A stretch of 64,000 nt of DNA from Gammaproteobacteria bacterium (GCA_029884425.1 JAOUHV010000001.1:45537-109536), one strand, 5' to 3'. Numbered from the stretch's first letter, positions 54,766 through 64,000 are shown. The notes: generated by a model not told the origin, from the sequence alone. Numbers and translations are program-made.

Positions 54766-57729
54766 ATGTCGAGCATGCCTTCGAGTAACGGAAAGCTAGA
54801 GGTTAAGAACACCACCTGCTACATGTGCGCCTGCCGCTGCGGCATCCGCGTGACCCTCAAGGACGGGGTGGTGAAATACATCCAGGGCAATCCCGAGCAT
54901 CCACTGAACCAGGGTGTGATCTGCGCCAAGGGCAGCTCCGGGATCATGAAGCAATACTCCCCCGCCCGCCTCACCCAGCCACTGAAACGCAAACAGGGCG
55001 CCGAGCGCGGCGATTCCGAATTCGAGGCGATCAGCTGGGACGAAGCCTTCGACATTCTGGAAAAGCGCATGCGCCACCTGCGCGAAACCGATCCGAAAAA
55101 ATTTGCCCTGTTCACTGGTCGCGACCAGATGCAAGCGCTGACCGGTTTGTGGTCACGCCAGTTCGGCACTCCCAACTACGCCGCCCACGGTGGTTTTTGT
55201 TCGGTCAACATGGCTGCCGGCATGATTTACTCCATCGGTGGTTCGTTCTGGGAATTTGGTGGTCCTGATGTGGACCATGCCAAGGTGCTGATGATGTTCG
55301 GCACCGCCGAGGATCACCACTCTAATCCGCTGAAAATTGCCCTGTCCAAATTCAAGCGCCAGGGCGGCCGTTTTATTTCCATCAACCCGATTCGTACCGG
55401 TTATTCCGCCATTGCCGACGAGTGGGTGCCAATCAAACCCGGCACCGATGCCGCCTTCATCATGGCGATGCTGAAAATTCTGATCGAGAGCGGCAAGTAC
55501 GATCGCGACTTTTTGATCGACTACAGCAACAGCGGTCATCTGGTGAATGATGACCCCAAGCATCCCGACTACGGCCGCATTTGTACCGACGATAAAGGTC
55601 AGGCGCTGCTGTGGGACAAGTCGAAAAAATCGGTGGTCAGTTTCCATGATTGGGGACTGGAACTGCCGGATGTTGCCCTGACCGGTTCGTTCAGGCTGGC
55701 CGATGGCACAACCGTGCGTCCTTCGTTCGACCTGCTGCGTGAGCGGGTGCAGCAATACACACCGGAGTACGCCGAGAGCATTACCGGCATTCCGGCCAAA
55801 GACATCGTGCGTCTGGCGCATGAGCTGGGCGATACGGCGATGAAGCAGGGCTTTGAACTGCCCATCGCCTGGACCGACAGCTGGGGCCGCGAGCATGAAA
55901 CCATGACCGGCCGCCCGGTGGCGTTTCACGCCATGCGCGGTCTGGCGGCGCACTCCAACGGTTTCCAAACCATTCGCGCCTTTTCGTTGCTGCTGACCTT
56001 GCTCGGCACCATTGATCGCCCCGGAGGCTTCCGCCACAAGGCTCCCTACCCGCGTCCGATTCCACCGGGTCCGGCGATTCCCAGCAAACCTGCCGACGTG
56101 CAACCGGGCAAGCCGCTCAACGGCGCGCCGCTGGGTTCACCGGCCAGTCCCGATGATTTGTTTGTGGATGAAAATGGCCAGCCGGTGCGGCTGGATAAAG
56201 GTTTCTCCTGGGAATTTCCGCTGTCGCTGCATGGCTTGATGCACAACGCCATCACCAATGCCTGGCGCGGTGATCCGTACAAAATCGACACCCTGCTGAT
56301 TTTCATGGCCAACATGGCGTGGAACTCCAGCATGAATACCTCCGACGTGCGGCAGATGCTTAACGACAAGGACGAAAACGGCGAATACAAGATTCCGTTC
56401 CTCATTGTCTGCGATGCCTTCCAGTCGGAAATGGTCAGCTACGCCGATCTGGTGCTGCCCGATACCACGTATCTTGAGCGCCACGACGCGATCTCCATGC
56501 TCGACCGTCCGATCTCCGAATACGACGGCCCGGTGGATTCGGTGCGTATTCCGGTGTTGCCGCCGACCGGGCAGTGCAAACCGTTCCAGGAAGTGCTGGT
56601 GGAGCTGGCCTCGCGGCTGAAATTCCCCGCCTTCACCAACGAAGATGGGACGCGCAAGTTCAAAAACTATCCCGACTTTGTCACCAATTTTGAAACCGCG
56701 CCGGGCTCCGGTGTTGGTTTCCTCGCCGGTTGGCGCGGCAAGGATGGCAGCAAGTCCATGCGTGGCGAACCCAATCCCAAACAGTGGGAAATGTACGAAA
56801 AGAACAACTGCGTGTTCCACTACCATCTGCCGAAAAATCAGCAGTACATGCGCAACTTCAACAAGGACTATCTCACTTGGGCGCACGACAATCTGATCAT
56901 CAGCAAGAACGCGCCGATTGTGATTCAGATCTACTCCGAAATTTTGCAGGAGTTCCGCATGGCCGCCGAAGGCCGTCGCGAAGGCAAGCAACCACCGGCA
57001 CATCTGCGCGAGCGGGTGAAAACCTACTGCGATCCCTTGCCGTTCTGGTATGAGCCGATCGAAAGCGAGCGCTCGGACAAGAAAACTTATCCGCTCAACG
57101 CAGTGACGCAACGCCCGATGGCGATGTATCACAGCTGGGATTCGCAGAACGCCTGGCTGCGCCAGATTCACACCTACAACTATCTCTACATGAGTCCCAA
57201 ACTCGGCGCTGAAGGTGGTTTCGAAGACGGCGACTGGGTGTGGGTCGAATCCATGCACGGCAAAGTGCGCTGCATGTGCCGCTTCTCCGAAGCGGTGGAG
57301 CCGGGCACGGTCTGGACCTGGAATGCCATCGGCAAGGCCGCCGGTGCCTGGGCGCTTAGCCCCAATGCCAATGAATCCAAACAGGGCTTTTTGCTCAACC
57401 ACGTGATTTCCGAAGAGCTGCCGCCGGGTCCGGAAGGTGACCACATTTCCAACTCCGATCCGGTCACCGGTCAGGCCGGTTGGTATGACGTGCGGGTGCG
57501 CGTTTACAAGGCCGATGCCGCCGAGGAAAAAGTCAGTTGGCCGCAGTTTGCACCGCAACAGCGTGCGCCGGGCCAGGAGGAGCCGGTCGAGCTGCTCGCC
57601 TATCGCGCCGGACAGGGTGGTCACAAATATAAAATTCCCATGAATTTGCACAACGCCATGAACGTGGTGACCGCGCCGCTGGATGGGGTGCGCAAGCTGG
57701 TGTTCAAACTGTTGGGAGGTAAAGGCTAA
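54766..57729 (+). CDS. soeA: Sulfite dehydrogenase (cytoplasmic) molybdopterin subunit SoeA
   Basis: A 987-residue molybdopterin enzyme of the DMSO-reductase/PSR family. The N-terminal [4Fe-4S] site is CYMCACRCG…CAKG (residues ~18–60). No twin-arginine signal precedes it, which distinguishes cytoplasm-facing SoeA from periplasmic PSR/DMSO reductases. GHVISxE-like and NPIRTGYSAIADEW segments bind the bis-MGD cofactor. SoeABC in Allochromatium oxidises sulfite to sulfate. Assigning it as Soe rather than another PSR-like enzyme rests on overall pattern, missing signal and partners. The stop overlaps the soeB start by one base. Confidence 0.78.
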   Translation: MSSMPSSNGKLEVKNTTCYMCACRCGIRVTLKDGVVKYIQGNPEHPLNQGVICAKGSSGIMKQYSPARLTQPLKRKQGAERGDSEFEAISWDEAFDILEKRMRHLRETDPKKFALFTGRDQMQALTGLWSRQFGTPNYAAHGGFCSVNMAAGMIYSIGGSFWEFGGPDVDHAKVLMMFGTAEDHHSNPLKIALSKFKRQGGRFISINPIRTGYSAIADEWVPIKPGTDAAFIMAMLKILIESGKYDRDFLIDYSNSGHLVNDDPKHPDYGRICTDDKGQALLWDKSKKSVVSFHDWGLELPDVALTGSFRLADGTTVRPSFDLLRERVQQYTPEYAESITGIPAKDIVRLAHELGDTAMKQGFELPIAWTDSWGREHETMTGRPVAFHAMRGLAAHSNGFQTIRAFSLLLTLLGTIDRPGGFRHKAPYPRPIPPGPAIPSKPADVQPGKPLNGAPLGSPASPDDLFVDENGQPVRLDKGFSWEFPLSLHGLMHNAITNAWRGDPYKIDTLLIFMANMAWNSSMNTSDVRQMLNDKDENGEYKIPFLIVCDAFQSEMVSYADLVLPDTTYLERHDAISMLDRPISEYDGPVDSVRIPVLPPTGQCKPFQEVLVELASRLKFPAFTNEDGTRKFKNYPDFVTNFETAPGSGVGFLAGWRGKDGSKSMRGEPNPKQWEMYEKNNCVFHYHLPKNQQYMRNFNKDYLTWAHDNLIISKNAPIVIQIYSEILQEFRMAAEGRREGKQPPAHLRERVKTYCDPLPFWYEPIESERSDKKTYPLNAVTQRPMAMYHSWDSQNAWLRQIHTYNYLYMSPKLGAEGGFEDGDWVWVESMHGKVRCMCRFSEAVEPGTVWTWNAIGKAAGAWALSPNANESKQGFLLNHVISEELPPGPEGDHISNSDPVTGQAGWYDVRVRVYKADAAEEKVSWPQFAPQQRAPGQEEPVELLAYRAGQGGHKYKIPMNLHNAMNVVTAPLDGVRKLVFKLLGGKG

Positions 57730-58373
57730 TGACTCAGCTCGCTCTGGTAATTGATCTGAACGTCTGCGTCGGCTGTCACGCCTGCGTCACCTCGTGCAAG
57801 GAGTGGAACACCTCCGGCATGGGTGGCCCCATGCCCGACGACCGGCCTTACGGCCAAGACCCCTCCGGTGTGTTCTTCAATCGCGTGCAGACTTATGAGG
57901 TTGGCAGTTTCCCCAATACACAGACGGTGCATTTCCCCAAGTCGTGTCTGCATTGCGAGAATCCGCCCTGTGTGCCGGTGTGTCCGACGGGAGCCTCGCA
58001 CAAACGCGAATCCGACGGCATCGTGCTGGTTGATTACGACAAGTGTATCGGCTGCAAATATTGCTCGTGGGCCTGCCCTTACGGTGCGCGTGAATTTGAC
58101 GAGCACTCACAGGTGATGAAGAAGTGCACCCTGTGTGTGGATCGCATTTACGATGAAAGTCTGCCGGAAAAAGAACGCAAGCCAGCGTGCGTTATGGCCT
58201 GTCCGGCCAGTGCGCGAATTTTTGGCGACGTGCATGACGAAAACTCCGACGCGTCGAAAGCGATTCGCGAGCGTTATGGCTATGCACTGATGCCCGAGCT
58301 GGGCAGCAAACCGGCCAACCACTACTTGCCACGCCTGATCACCTCGGCGGGCAACCGAGCAGAACAAGAATAG
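57729..58373 (+). CDS. soeB: Iron–sulfur subunit SoeB (four-cluster ferredoxin type)
   Basis: A 214-residue DmsB/PsrB-like protein. Four Cys groups for four [4Fe-4S] clusters are seen: CVGCHACVTSCKEWN; CLHCENPPCVPVCP; CIGCKYCSWACP; and CTLC with CVMACP. No signal peptide. It carries electrons from SoeA to the membrane subunit. The start overlaps the soeA stop, so translation is coupled. Confidence 0.85.
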   Translation: MTQLALVIDLNVCVGCHACVTSCKEWNTSGMGGPMPDDRPYGQDPSGVFFNRVQTYEVGSFPNTQTVHFPKSCLHCENPPCVPVCPTGASHKRESDGIVLVDYDKCIGCKYCSWACPYGAREFDEHSQVMKKCTLCVDRIYDESLPEKERKPACVMACPASARIFGDVHDENSDASKAIRERYGYALMPELGSKPANHYLPRLITSAGNRAEQE

Positions 58374-58384
58374 GGAGCGGCAGC

Positions 58385-59338
58385 ATGCATCCGGCGTTTT
58401 CGGTAATTTTTCTGACAACTCTGATCGGTGTCGGCCAGGGGCTGTTCATCGCCTTGGCGCTGGGTCAGGTGGTGGATCTGGCGGACGACAGTTTTGCCAT
58501 GAGCAATGAGTTCTACGCCACCGGCGGTGCGCTGGTGTTGCTGTTCATTGCCGGTGGACTGGTCGCTTCGTTTTTTCATCTCGGTCATCCCGAGCGTGCC
58601 TGGCGGGCGGTGACCCGTTGGCGTACGTCGTGGCTGTCACGCGAGGTCATTGCGCTGCCATTTTTCATGTTGATGGCGTTTCTCTACACCGCCAGCTATT
58701 ACACCAACCAGGAACTGCAAACATCGCTGGTCATCACCCTGGTGGGTTTGATTGCCTGTTTCGCCTTGTTCGTCTGCACCAGCATGATTTACCAGTGCCT
58801 GAGTTTTTTGCGTGAATGGGCAACGCCGTTGACCATGATTAATTTCATCCTCATGGGCAGCGCTTCGGGTTTTGTGTTTGCTGCCGGTTTCGCCGCCTGC
58901 AAAGAGGCTGATGCGCTGGTGAAGTTTTATCTGCCGGTTGCCGCAGTGCTGACGTTTGCGGCGATGATGACGCGCTTGGTCGGTTTGTCGTACAACAACA
59001 AACTGCGCGCCAAGCAGGTCACCACGGTGCAAACTGCCACAGGCATAAAGCATCCCAACGTGAAACAGCGTTCCATGGGCATGATGGGCGGCAGTTACAA
59101 CACTCGTGAATTTTTTCACGGCCAAACGGAAAAATTCATTCGCAACATTAAAACCATTTTTATTGTGTTGGGATTTGTTGCGCCACTGCTGTTATTGCTG
59201 GTTAGCATCACGCAAGATTCAGCCTCGCTGCTGGCGCTGGCGTTTGCCGTCCAATATCTGGGGTTGATGGCTGAGCGTTGGTACTTCTTTGCGATGGTCA
59301 ATCACCCGCAGAATATCTACTATCAGAGTGTCGGCTGA
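58385..59338 (+). CDS. soeC: Membrane anchor subunit SoeC (DmsC-like)
   Basis: A 317-residue integral membrane protein with about eight segments and the DmsC-type FFHLGHPERAWRAV motif after the second segment. SWLSREVIALPFF also matches the family. It passes electrons into the quinone pool. GGGAGCGGCAGC precedes the ATG. It closes the soeABC operon. Confidence 0.82.
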   Translation: MHPAFSVIFLTTLIGVGQGLFIALALGQVVDLADDSFAMSNEFYATGGALVLLFIAGGLVASFFHLGHPERAWRAVTRWRTSWLSREVIALPFFMLMAFLYTASYYTNQELQTSLVITLVGLIACFALFVCTSMIYQCLSFLREWATPLTMINFILMGSASGFVFAAGFAACKEADALVKFYLPVAAVLTFAAMMTRLVGLSYNNKLRAKQVTTVQTATGIKHPNVKQRSMGMMGGSYNTREFFHGQTEKFIRNIKTIFIVLGFVAPLLLLLVSITQDSASLLALAFAVQYLGLMAERWYFFAMVNHPQNIYYQSVG

Positions 59339-59446
59339 CAAAATCAAAATTTGTCCTTTAGTTCTGATATCAAAAAACCGATAGCGGGTTTATTCGCATC
59401 AAAACACGTGATCAGGCAACGGTCATCGGTAACTCAGGAGATATCA

Positions 59447-60745
59447 ATGTTTCGTAAATCATTAATCGTATGTGCCATGTTGGCTGGGGCTAGTAGCAGC
59501 GTAGTGGCGGCGCCGTTTATGGCGCAAGACCCACGCACTTTAGGTATGGGCGGTGCGTCGGTCGCGGCCAGCAACAGTGGTACGGCCAGCTTTTACAACC
59601 CGGCGCTGTTGGCGGTAGCGCATCCCGATGAAGATTTTAATCTCGAGCTGGCCGTGGCGGGGCGCATCGCTGACCCGAATGAACTGCTTCAGTCGATCAG
59701 CGATTTCGCTGACAATGACTACGTTACTGCGTTTGATAATGCCCTGTTGCCGTTTACGGCTCCTGATGCAACTCATCCCGCACCAACAGATAGTGCCACA
59801 TTTGTCGCAGCACAAACTGCATTGAATACTGCCACGGTTAATCTGAAAACCGGTTTGCGCAGTATGTCCAACAAACCGATGGAGGCGCAGTTAGCCGGCG
59901 GTTTGGCCATTTCCATTCCCAGCCGCAATTTTGCCGGTGCCCTGACCGTGGGTGGTTGGAGCAGTGGTGGCTTTGTTGGCGAGGTTACTAATCACGACCT
60001 GGGTGAGTTGGATCGTTACATTGGCGTTATCACTGGTGTTGATCCGAATATATTGGGAGTGGCACAGGCTATTCTTGATATTGCTGCCAATCCGCTGGAT
60101 GTCAACACGATGGACAGTTACGTCAAGCTGCAGGCTGGCGCGTTCCAGGAAATCGGTTTGTCGCTGGCCAAAGAATATGAGGTTGCAGGACAAAATATCG
60201 CGTTTGGTATTACACCTAAAATGGTTAAGGCGACTACCTACGAAAACACCATCGTTGTTGGCCAGATGGATACTGCCAGTACCAGTACGAGTCAGGGAGC
60301 CAAGGACAGCACGGGGTTCACCATGGATTTTGGTATGGCGAGAGATTACGGTAACGGCTGGAAATCCGGCTTTACCGTGCGCAACCTGATTCCACAGAGT
60401 TATAAAACCATTTCTGGCGATTCATTAACTGTTGATCCCTCGGCCCGTGTGGGTGTAGCGCGTGACTGGGAGCGTGCAACGCTGGCGATGGATCTGGATG
60501 TGACCAACAACAAGCCACTGGGTATAGGTAATGATACCCAGTACCTGAGTTTGGGTGGCGAGCTGGATCTGTGGTTGCTGGAATTGCGCGCCGGTTATCG
60601 CCACAACATTCCCGACAGTGATGCCAGCGTTGTGACGGCGGGTTTGGGATTGTACCTCTTTGGCTTGACCATTGATGCCGCCGCGGCTGCCAATACCGAT
60701 AACACCGACGTGAGTGGCGCGTTACAGGTGGGTTACAAGTTCTAA
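59447..60745 (+). CDS. TraF-like outer-membrane beta-barrel protein (second copy)
   Basis: A 432-residue protein starting at ATG 59447 with CAGGAG upstream. A signal peptide (LIVCAMLAGASSSVVA) is followed by MAQDPRTLGMGGASVAASNSG, the PF13729-like start that gives these proteins the name TraF. The rest is barrel-like and ends in VGYKF, a typical C-terminal aromatic for outer-membrane insertion. It resembles the protein at 1114–2262 in type. No conjugation genes accompany it. A substrate for the channel is not apparent. Confidence 0.78.
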   Translation: MFRKSLIVCAMLAGASSSVVAAPFMAQDPRTLGMGGASVAASNSGTASFYNPALLAVAHPDEDFNLELAVAGRIADPNELLQSISDFADNDYVTAFDNALLPFTAPDATHPAPTDSATFVAAQTALNTATVNLKTGLRSMSNKPMEAQLAGGLAISIPSRNFAGALTVGGWSSGGFVGEVTNHDLGELDRYIGVITGVDPNILGVAQAILDIAANPLDVNTMDSYVKLQAGAFQEIGLSLAKEYEVAGQNIAFGITPKMVKATTYENTIVVGQMDTASTSTSQGAKDSTGFTMDFGMARDYGNGWKSGFTVRNLIPQSYKTISGDSLTVDPSARVGVARDWERATLAMDLDVTNNKPLGIGNDTQYLSLGGELDLWLLELRAGYRHNIPDSDASVVTAGLGLYLFGLTIDAAAAANTDNTDVSGALQVGYKF

Positions 60746-60760
60746 CGCGGATGCAGCGTA

Positions 60761-60790
60761 AAAAAAGCCCGGCGAATGCCGGGCTTTTTT
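60761..60790. terminator. Bidirectional terminator after TraF-like gene
   Basis: GCCCGGC and GCCGGGC pair around GAAT, with A6 before and T6 after. It lies between convergent genes. Confidence 0.9.
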
Positions 60791-60791
60791 G

Positions 60792-61658
60792 TTAGCGGGC
60801 TTTATCCAGTGCTTCACACAGCTGCTTGGCACCTTGCAAAATGCGCGGGCTGTGGCGCTGGATGATATCCGGTGGAATAAAGTAGAGCTGCTTGGTTTTG
60901 ACTGCCTGCAGTTGTGGCCATTTTTTCCAGTCGTCTACCCAGTCAGGACGATCTTCGCCCATGCCGCTGGCGACAATCACTTGCGGATTGGCAGCGAGCA
61001 CCGCTTCTACATCCAGTTTGGGCGCACTGGCCTGGGCGCTTTCAAACACATTTTTTCCGCCGCATAAATTAATGACTTTGGAAATCAGGTGCTGGCCGTT
61101 GATGGTCATGATCGGTTGATTCCAGATTTGATAAAACACCGTTACCGGCGGCTTGGCAGCATATTGCTGTTTTAGCGCTTGATGCTCGGCAGTAAAATTT
61201 TGTGCCGCCTGGTTGGCAATGCCTTCCGTGCCGGCCAATTTACCCAACTGTCGCAGGTTCTGCGCAACATCGCTCAGTTCGTCAGGTTGGCTTTGGTAGA
61301 CGGTCAGCCCCAGTGATTTTAGCTGTTCGACCACTGCAGGTTTGTTGCCGGATGGCCAGGCGACGACCAGATCGGGTTTGAGCGCGACGATGCGTTCCAG
61401 GTCCAGTGCCTTGTAGCCGCCGACCTGGGGGATTTGTTGTGCCTGGGGTGGATAGTCGCTGTATTTGACCACACCGACGATTTTGTTTCCGGCACCGGCA
61501 GCGAACAGCAGTTCGGTCGCATGGGGGGCAAGGCTGACGATGCGCTGTGCCGGTGCTGGCAGTTCGACCTTGGCACCCAGATCGTCAGTGACCACGATGG
61601 CTGCCTGGGAGGGTGTGGCGGCAAGCAGAAGGCAAACGGTGACGAAAATGCGGTGCAT
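60792..61658 (-). CDS. btuF: BtuF-like periplasmic cobalamin-binding protein
   Basis: A 288-residue class III periplasmic-binding protein with a signal peptide (IFVTVCLLLAATPSQA). RIVSLAPHATELLFAAGAG, LDLERIVALKPDLVVAW and LTVYQSQPDELSDV are the BtuF-type features. It is a B12 or ferric-siderophore binder; the first is favoured by motif pattern and by the B12-dependent NrdJ in the window. BtuCD is not adjacent. Confidence 0.82.
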   Translation of the reverse strand: MHRIFVTVCLLLAATPSQAAIVVTDDLGAKVELPAPAQRIVSLAPHATELLFAAGAGNKIVGVVKYSDYPPQAQQIPQVGGYKALDLERIVALKPDLVVAWPSGNKPAVVEQLKSLGLTVYQSQPDELSDVAQNLRQLGKLAGTEGIANQAAQNFTAEHQALKQQYAAKPPVTVFYQIWNQPIMTINGQHLISKVINLCGGKNVFESAQASAPKLDVEAVLAANPQVIVASGMGEDRPDWVDDWKKWPQLQAVKTKQLYFIPPDIIQRHSPRILQGAKQLCEALDKAR

Positions 61659-61776
61659 GATGGCTCCTCAAAAATCGCAAATTGTGTGCAGACACTAACA
61701 CAAACCCGGAACGCTGTGACAAAATGAGCGGCGTTCTTCCAGCGGATGTTGGCTGGGCAGTCAGAGAGGAATTCCA

Positions 61777-62298
61777 ATGCAACAATGGTACATGCTAACC
61801 GTGGTGGGCGAAGACCAGCCAGGCATAGTTTCGGCGATTACCCAGGCCCTGTTCGACAATCAATGCAATCTGGGCGAAGCATCCATGATGCGGCTGGGTG
61901 GCAATTTTACCATCATGCTGATGGTGCAAAGTGACCACAGTGCCTCGGGGCTGGAAACCGTGCTGGTGGGCGTGACTCGCAAAATGGGTCTGCGGCTGCA
62001 TGTGGATGCCATCGAGGGTCGTCTGCATCAGCACAAAACACCAGACGTGCAGATCGCGGTGTTCGGTGCCGACCGCGCCGGGATTGTCGCCCAGGTGACG
62101 GGCGCGCTGGCCGAAGCCGGTCTGGATATTCTGGATTTGAATTCCGACGTGGCGGGCCGCGCCACTGCCCCGATTTACATCATGCAGATTCAGGGCGTGG
62201 CCACGCGGGGTGTTGAGGCTCTGCAGCAGGCCATCGACGCCATTGATGATGACTCCATGGACGTGCGCATCGAAGCCATTGATACCCTGGTGGGCTAA
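61777..62298 (+). CDS. GcvR-like double ACT-domain protein
   Basis: A 173-residue protein of two ACT domains (about 5–80 and 90–170), each starting with a D-x2-G-I-V motif (GEDQPGIVSAITQAL; GADRAGIVAQVTGAL). GcvR proteins repress glycine-cleavage genes by binding GcvA; other double-ACT proteins have unknown targets. The def gene starts right after its stop. Confidence 0.82.
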   Translation: MQQWYMLTVVGEDQPGIVSAITQALFDNQCNLGEASMMRLGGNFTIMLMVQSDHSASGLETVLVGVTRKMGLRLHVDAIEGRLHQHKTPDVQIAVFGADRAGIVAQVTGALAEAGLDILDLNSDVAGRATAPIYIMQIQGVATRGVEALQQAIDAIDDDSMDVRIEAIDTLVG

Positions 62299-62814
62299 AT
62301 GGAACCCTTGGAAATACTGACTTATCCCAACGAATTGTTGCAGCGCGAATCTGAACCGGTGCAACAATTCGATGACGAGCTGCGCCAATTTGTCCGCCAG
62401 TTGGAAATCACCATGGACAGCGGTCCTGGTGCGGTCGGCATTGCCGCACCGCAGGTGGGACGCAACCAGCGCATCGTGATTGTGGATGTATCGGGACGTA
62501 AAAAAATCAAACACCATGGCCGGTTGTATCTGATCAATCCCGAGATCACCGAGTGGGACGGTTTGAAAGTCGGTCGCGAAGGCTGTCTGTCGGTGCCGGA
62601 CTATACCGGCAATGTGGTGCGTGCGGAAAAAATAAAATTGCGTGCCTTTGATCCGCACGGTAACAGCCAGGAATTTGAAATGGAAGATTACGAGGCGCGG
62701 GCGGTGCAGCACGAGATCGATCATCTGGATGGTTTGCTGTTTCTAGATCGGTTGGTGAGCCGCCGTAACGATTTGTTTGCCCGCAAGGTATACCAGGAGA
62801 AAGAGTCAAAATGA
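62299..62814 (+). CDS. def: Peptide deformylase
   Basis: A 171-residue metallo-enzyme that removes N-formyl groups from new proteins. Motif 1 GIAAPQVG, motif 2 EGCLSVP (Cys96) and motif 3 QHEIDHLDG (His138, Glu139, His142) are all intact. It starts at the base after the GcvR-like stop and overlaps the next gene by four bases, so the three genes are a unit. A fmt gene is not beside it, so this may be a second deformylase. Confidence 0.92.
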   Translation: MEPLEILTYPNELLQRESEPVQQFDDELRQFVRQLEITMDSGPGAVGIAAPQVGRNQRIVIVDVSGRKKIKHHGRLYLINPEITEWDGLKVGREGCLSVPDYTGNVVRAEKIKLRAFDPHGNSQEFEMEDYEARAVQHEIDHLDGLLFLDRLVSRRNDLFARKVYQEKESK

Positions 62815-63302
62815 GTGCGATGATGTGTCCGTGTGGTTCGGGCAAAACGTTTGATCAGTGTTGCCAGCCGTATCACGGCGGCAAGGCGCACGCGCCAACG
62901 GCGGAGGCACTAATGCGTTCCCGCTACAGCGCCTATGCCACCGGCAAGGTCAGTTATCTGGACGAAACCTATCACCCGAGCATGGCCAAGGAATCGTCTG
63001 GCACCCTGGAAGAAAGCGCGCTCAAGGTGAAATGGCTGGGGCTGGAAATTTTGGCCACCGACGCCGGCAGCGAGAGCGATGACGAAGGCTTTGTCGATTT
63101 TGTTGCGCGCTATCAGCAAAACGGCCAGCAGCACGCCATGCGCGAGCGCAGTCGATTTGTGAAAGAAAACGGTCGCTGGTTTTACATCGATGGCGTGGTC
63201 AAAACTCTGCCGATGAAGGCTGCGCCGAAAGTGGGTCGCAATGATCCCTGCAGTTGTGGCAGCGGCAAAAAATACAAAAAATGTTGTGGTGCCAACGGCT
63301 AA
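62811..63302 (+). CDS. YchJ-type SEC-C motif protein (UPF0225)
   Basis: A 163-residue protein with SEC-C zinc motifs at both ends ([26 protein letters not shown]). The middle domain ([20 protein letters not shown]) is the YchJ/NTF2-like part. Function unknown. Translation is coupled to def by an ATGA overlap. Confidence 0.92.
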   Translation: MSAMMCPCGSGKTFDQCCQPYHGGKAHAPTAEALMRSRYSAYATGKVSYLDETYHPSMAKESSGTLEESALKVKWLGLEILATDAGSESDDEGFVDFVARYQQNGQQHAMRERSRFVKENGRWFYIDGVVKTLPMKAAPKVGRNDPCSCGSGKKYKKCCGANG

Positions 63303-63320
63303 TTGTTTAGTCGGATTGCG

Positions 63321-63359
63321 TGCATAAAAAAACCGGAGCAGCTCCGGTTTTTTTATGCA
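63321..63359. terminator. Perfect 39-base palindromic bidirectional terminator
   Basis: Two 19-base arms (TGCATA7CCGGAGC and its exact complement) flank a single A. The GC core CCGGAGC sits between A7 and T7. It ends both the ychJ-like and cysH genes. Confidence 0.9.
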
Positions 63360-63373
63360 CGATAGTTTTGCAG

Positions 63374-64000
63374 TTAGAGATGCAGGCCGCACTCGGTCTT
63401 GGCGGTTTCAACCCAGCGACCACAGCGATCATCGCCGGGGCGGGTGCAGTGGGTGCAACCGATGGAAGAATAGCCCTGCGACACCAGCGGATGAAACGGT
63501 AAATGATGATCGCGGATATAGGCTTGGCGCTGCTCCTTGCTGACATCAATCAGCGGATAAAACTTGATCAGGCCGCCGCGATGTTCAAACACTTCCAGAT
63601 TGGAGCGATGCTCGGTCTGCCAGCGCATTAAGCCAGATATCCATACGTTGAATTTTTCCTTGATCGCCTGCAGCGGTTCCACTTTGTTGATGGAGCAGCA
63701 GAAGTCCGGGTCGGTTTTCCAGGTTTGATCCTTGACGGTGTAGGCGTGCTTCCAGTCTTCGGCGCGTACATCGACCACTTTCAGGTGATACAGCTTGGTT
63801 AAGGTGTCCTTGTAATCCAATGTTTCGGCAAAGTGAAAACCGGTATCAATGAAGTGCACTTTTTGCTGCGGCGCAGTGGTGGAAAACAGGTGAAGCAGCA
63901 ACGCCGAGTTGGCAGCAAACGATGACGTCAGCATCACTTCGTTGGCAGAGAAATCACGGTACAGTTGGCGTACCCGCTCCTCAACAGACAATGGCAGATA
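63374..64000 (-). CDS. cysH: Phosphoadenylyl/adenylyl-sulfate reductase, start outside window
   Basis: About 208 residues are visible and the frame stays open to the right edge, so the 5' end is outside. LTSSFAANSALLLHL corresponds to the PP-loop region. FCCSINKVEPL and GCTHC supply the CC…CxxC cysteines that bind [4Fe-4S] in APS reductases (as in Pseudomonas CysH) and are absent from E. coli PAPS reductase. The C-terminus ECGLHL is the catalytic Cys motif. It reduces (P)APS to sulfite for cysteine synthesis. The cluster cysteines suggest that APS is the substrate. Confidence 0.9.
   Translation of the reverse strand, partial: YLPLSVEERVRQLYRDFSANEVMLTSSFAANSALLLHLFSTTAPQQKVHFIDTGFHFAETLDYKDTLTKLYHLKVVDVRAEDWKHAYTVKDQTWKTDPDFCCSINKVEPLQAIKEKFNVWISGLMRWQTEHRSNLEVFEHRGGLIKFYPLIDVSKEQRQAYIRDHHLPFHPLVSQGYSSIGCTHCTRPGDDRCGRWVETAKTECGLHL

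Noticed and set aside
56137..57651. 504-codon open frame antisense to soeA
   Set aside because: A codon-bias shadow of soeA; no ribosome-binding site or recognisable motif.
61795..62724. 309-codon minus-strand frame across the GcvR-like and def genes
   Set aside because: It lies opposite two well-supported genes and shows no domain.

Overview
The window comes from a gammaproteobacterial chromosome of moderate GC. The neighbourhoods thrB–DUF2782–polA–(sRNA)–engB–dsbA, waaA–tolC–rhodanese–pcm and phoBR–pstS–pstCAB–phoU follow the arrangement known from Pseudomonas and purple-sulfur-bacterium (Chromatiales-type) genomes. The class II ribonucleotide reductase is split into nrdJa and nrdJb as in Pseudomonas. 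A cytoplasmic sulfite dehydrogenase (SoeABC-type) and an APS-reductase-type CysH suggest a sulfur-metabolising lineage. The placement is inferred from gene content; no rRNA or tRNA gene was seen.

Layout. 0–2.5 kb: the end of an unknown protein and a TraF-like beta-barrel protein. 2.5–9.7 kb: cytochrome c, homoserine kinase, DUF2782, LOG protein, polA, a probable Spot 42/ErsA-position small RNA with a sigma-E-type promoter, engB, a cNMP-binding protein, dsbA. 9.7–15 kb: envelope genes (lipid A acyltransferase, gmhA, waaA, TolC-type channel, rhodanese, pcm-like). 15–19.6 kb: TPP riboswitch and thiC, a RAYT transposase, two related small membrane proteins, exported MsrA and MsrB. 19.7–30.4 kb: murI, rhodanese lipoprotein, response regulator, ElyC/SanA-type protein, a small HExxH protein, a redox/sulfur-repair gene run (methyltransferase, peroxiredoxin, MsrB, PLP enzyme, Sel1 protein), small membrane proteins, rsmJ, exported AlgH-like protein, NUDIX, YgjP-like protease, Rieske protein.

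30.5–39.6 kb: the complete phosphate regulon phoBR–pstS–pstCAB–phoU, with Pho-box-like direct repeats and a frameshifted phosphatase-like remnant between pstS and pstC. 39.6–49 kb: YqcC, an uncharacterised membrane protein, TraB/GumN, DUF2007, a GGDEF sensor, an orphan PstS-like protein, a class V aminotransferase and a Cache-PAS histidine kinase. 49–52.5 kb: a hairpin-rich stretch, nrdJb, nrdJa and two NrdR-box palindromes. 52.5–60.7 kb: Hsp20 with a sigma-32-type promoter, a C-rich hairpin, a Do-type protease, soeABC and a second TraF-like barrel. 60.8–64 kb: BtuF-like protein, GcvR-like ACT protein, peptide deformylase, SEC-C protein and cysH, which runs off the right edge.

The window is mostly ordinary core chromosome. 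I see no prophage, CRISPR array, secretion cluster or biosynthetic island. The best candidates for something undescribed are RNAs and small genes: the sigma-E-promoted sRNA after polA, the C-rich hairpin after hsp20, the hairpin cluster beside nrdJb, and the paired small membrane proteins near the RAYT.
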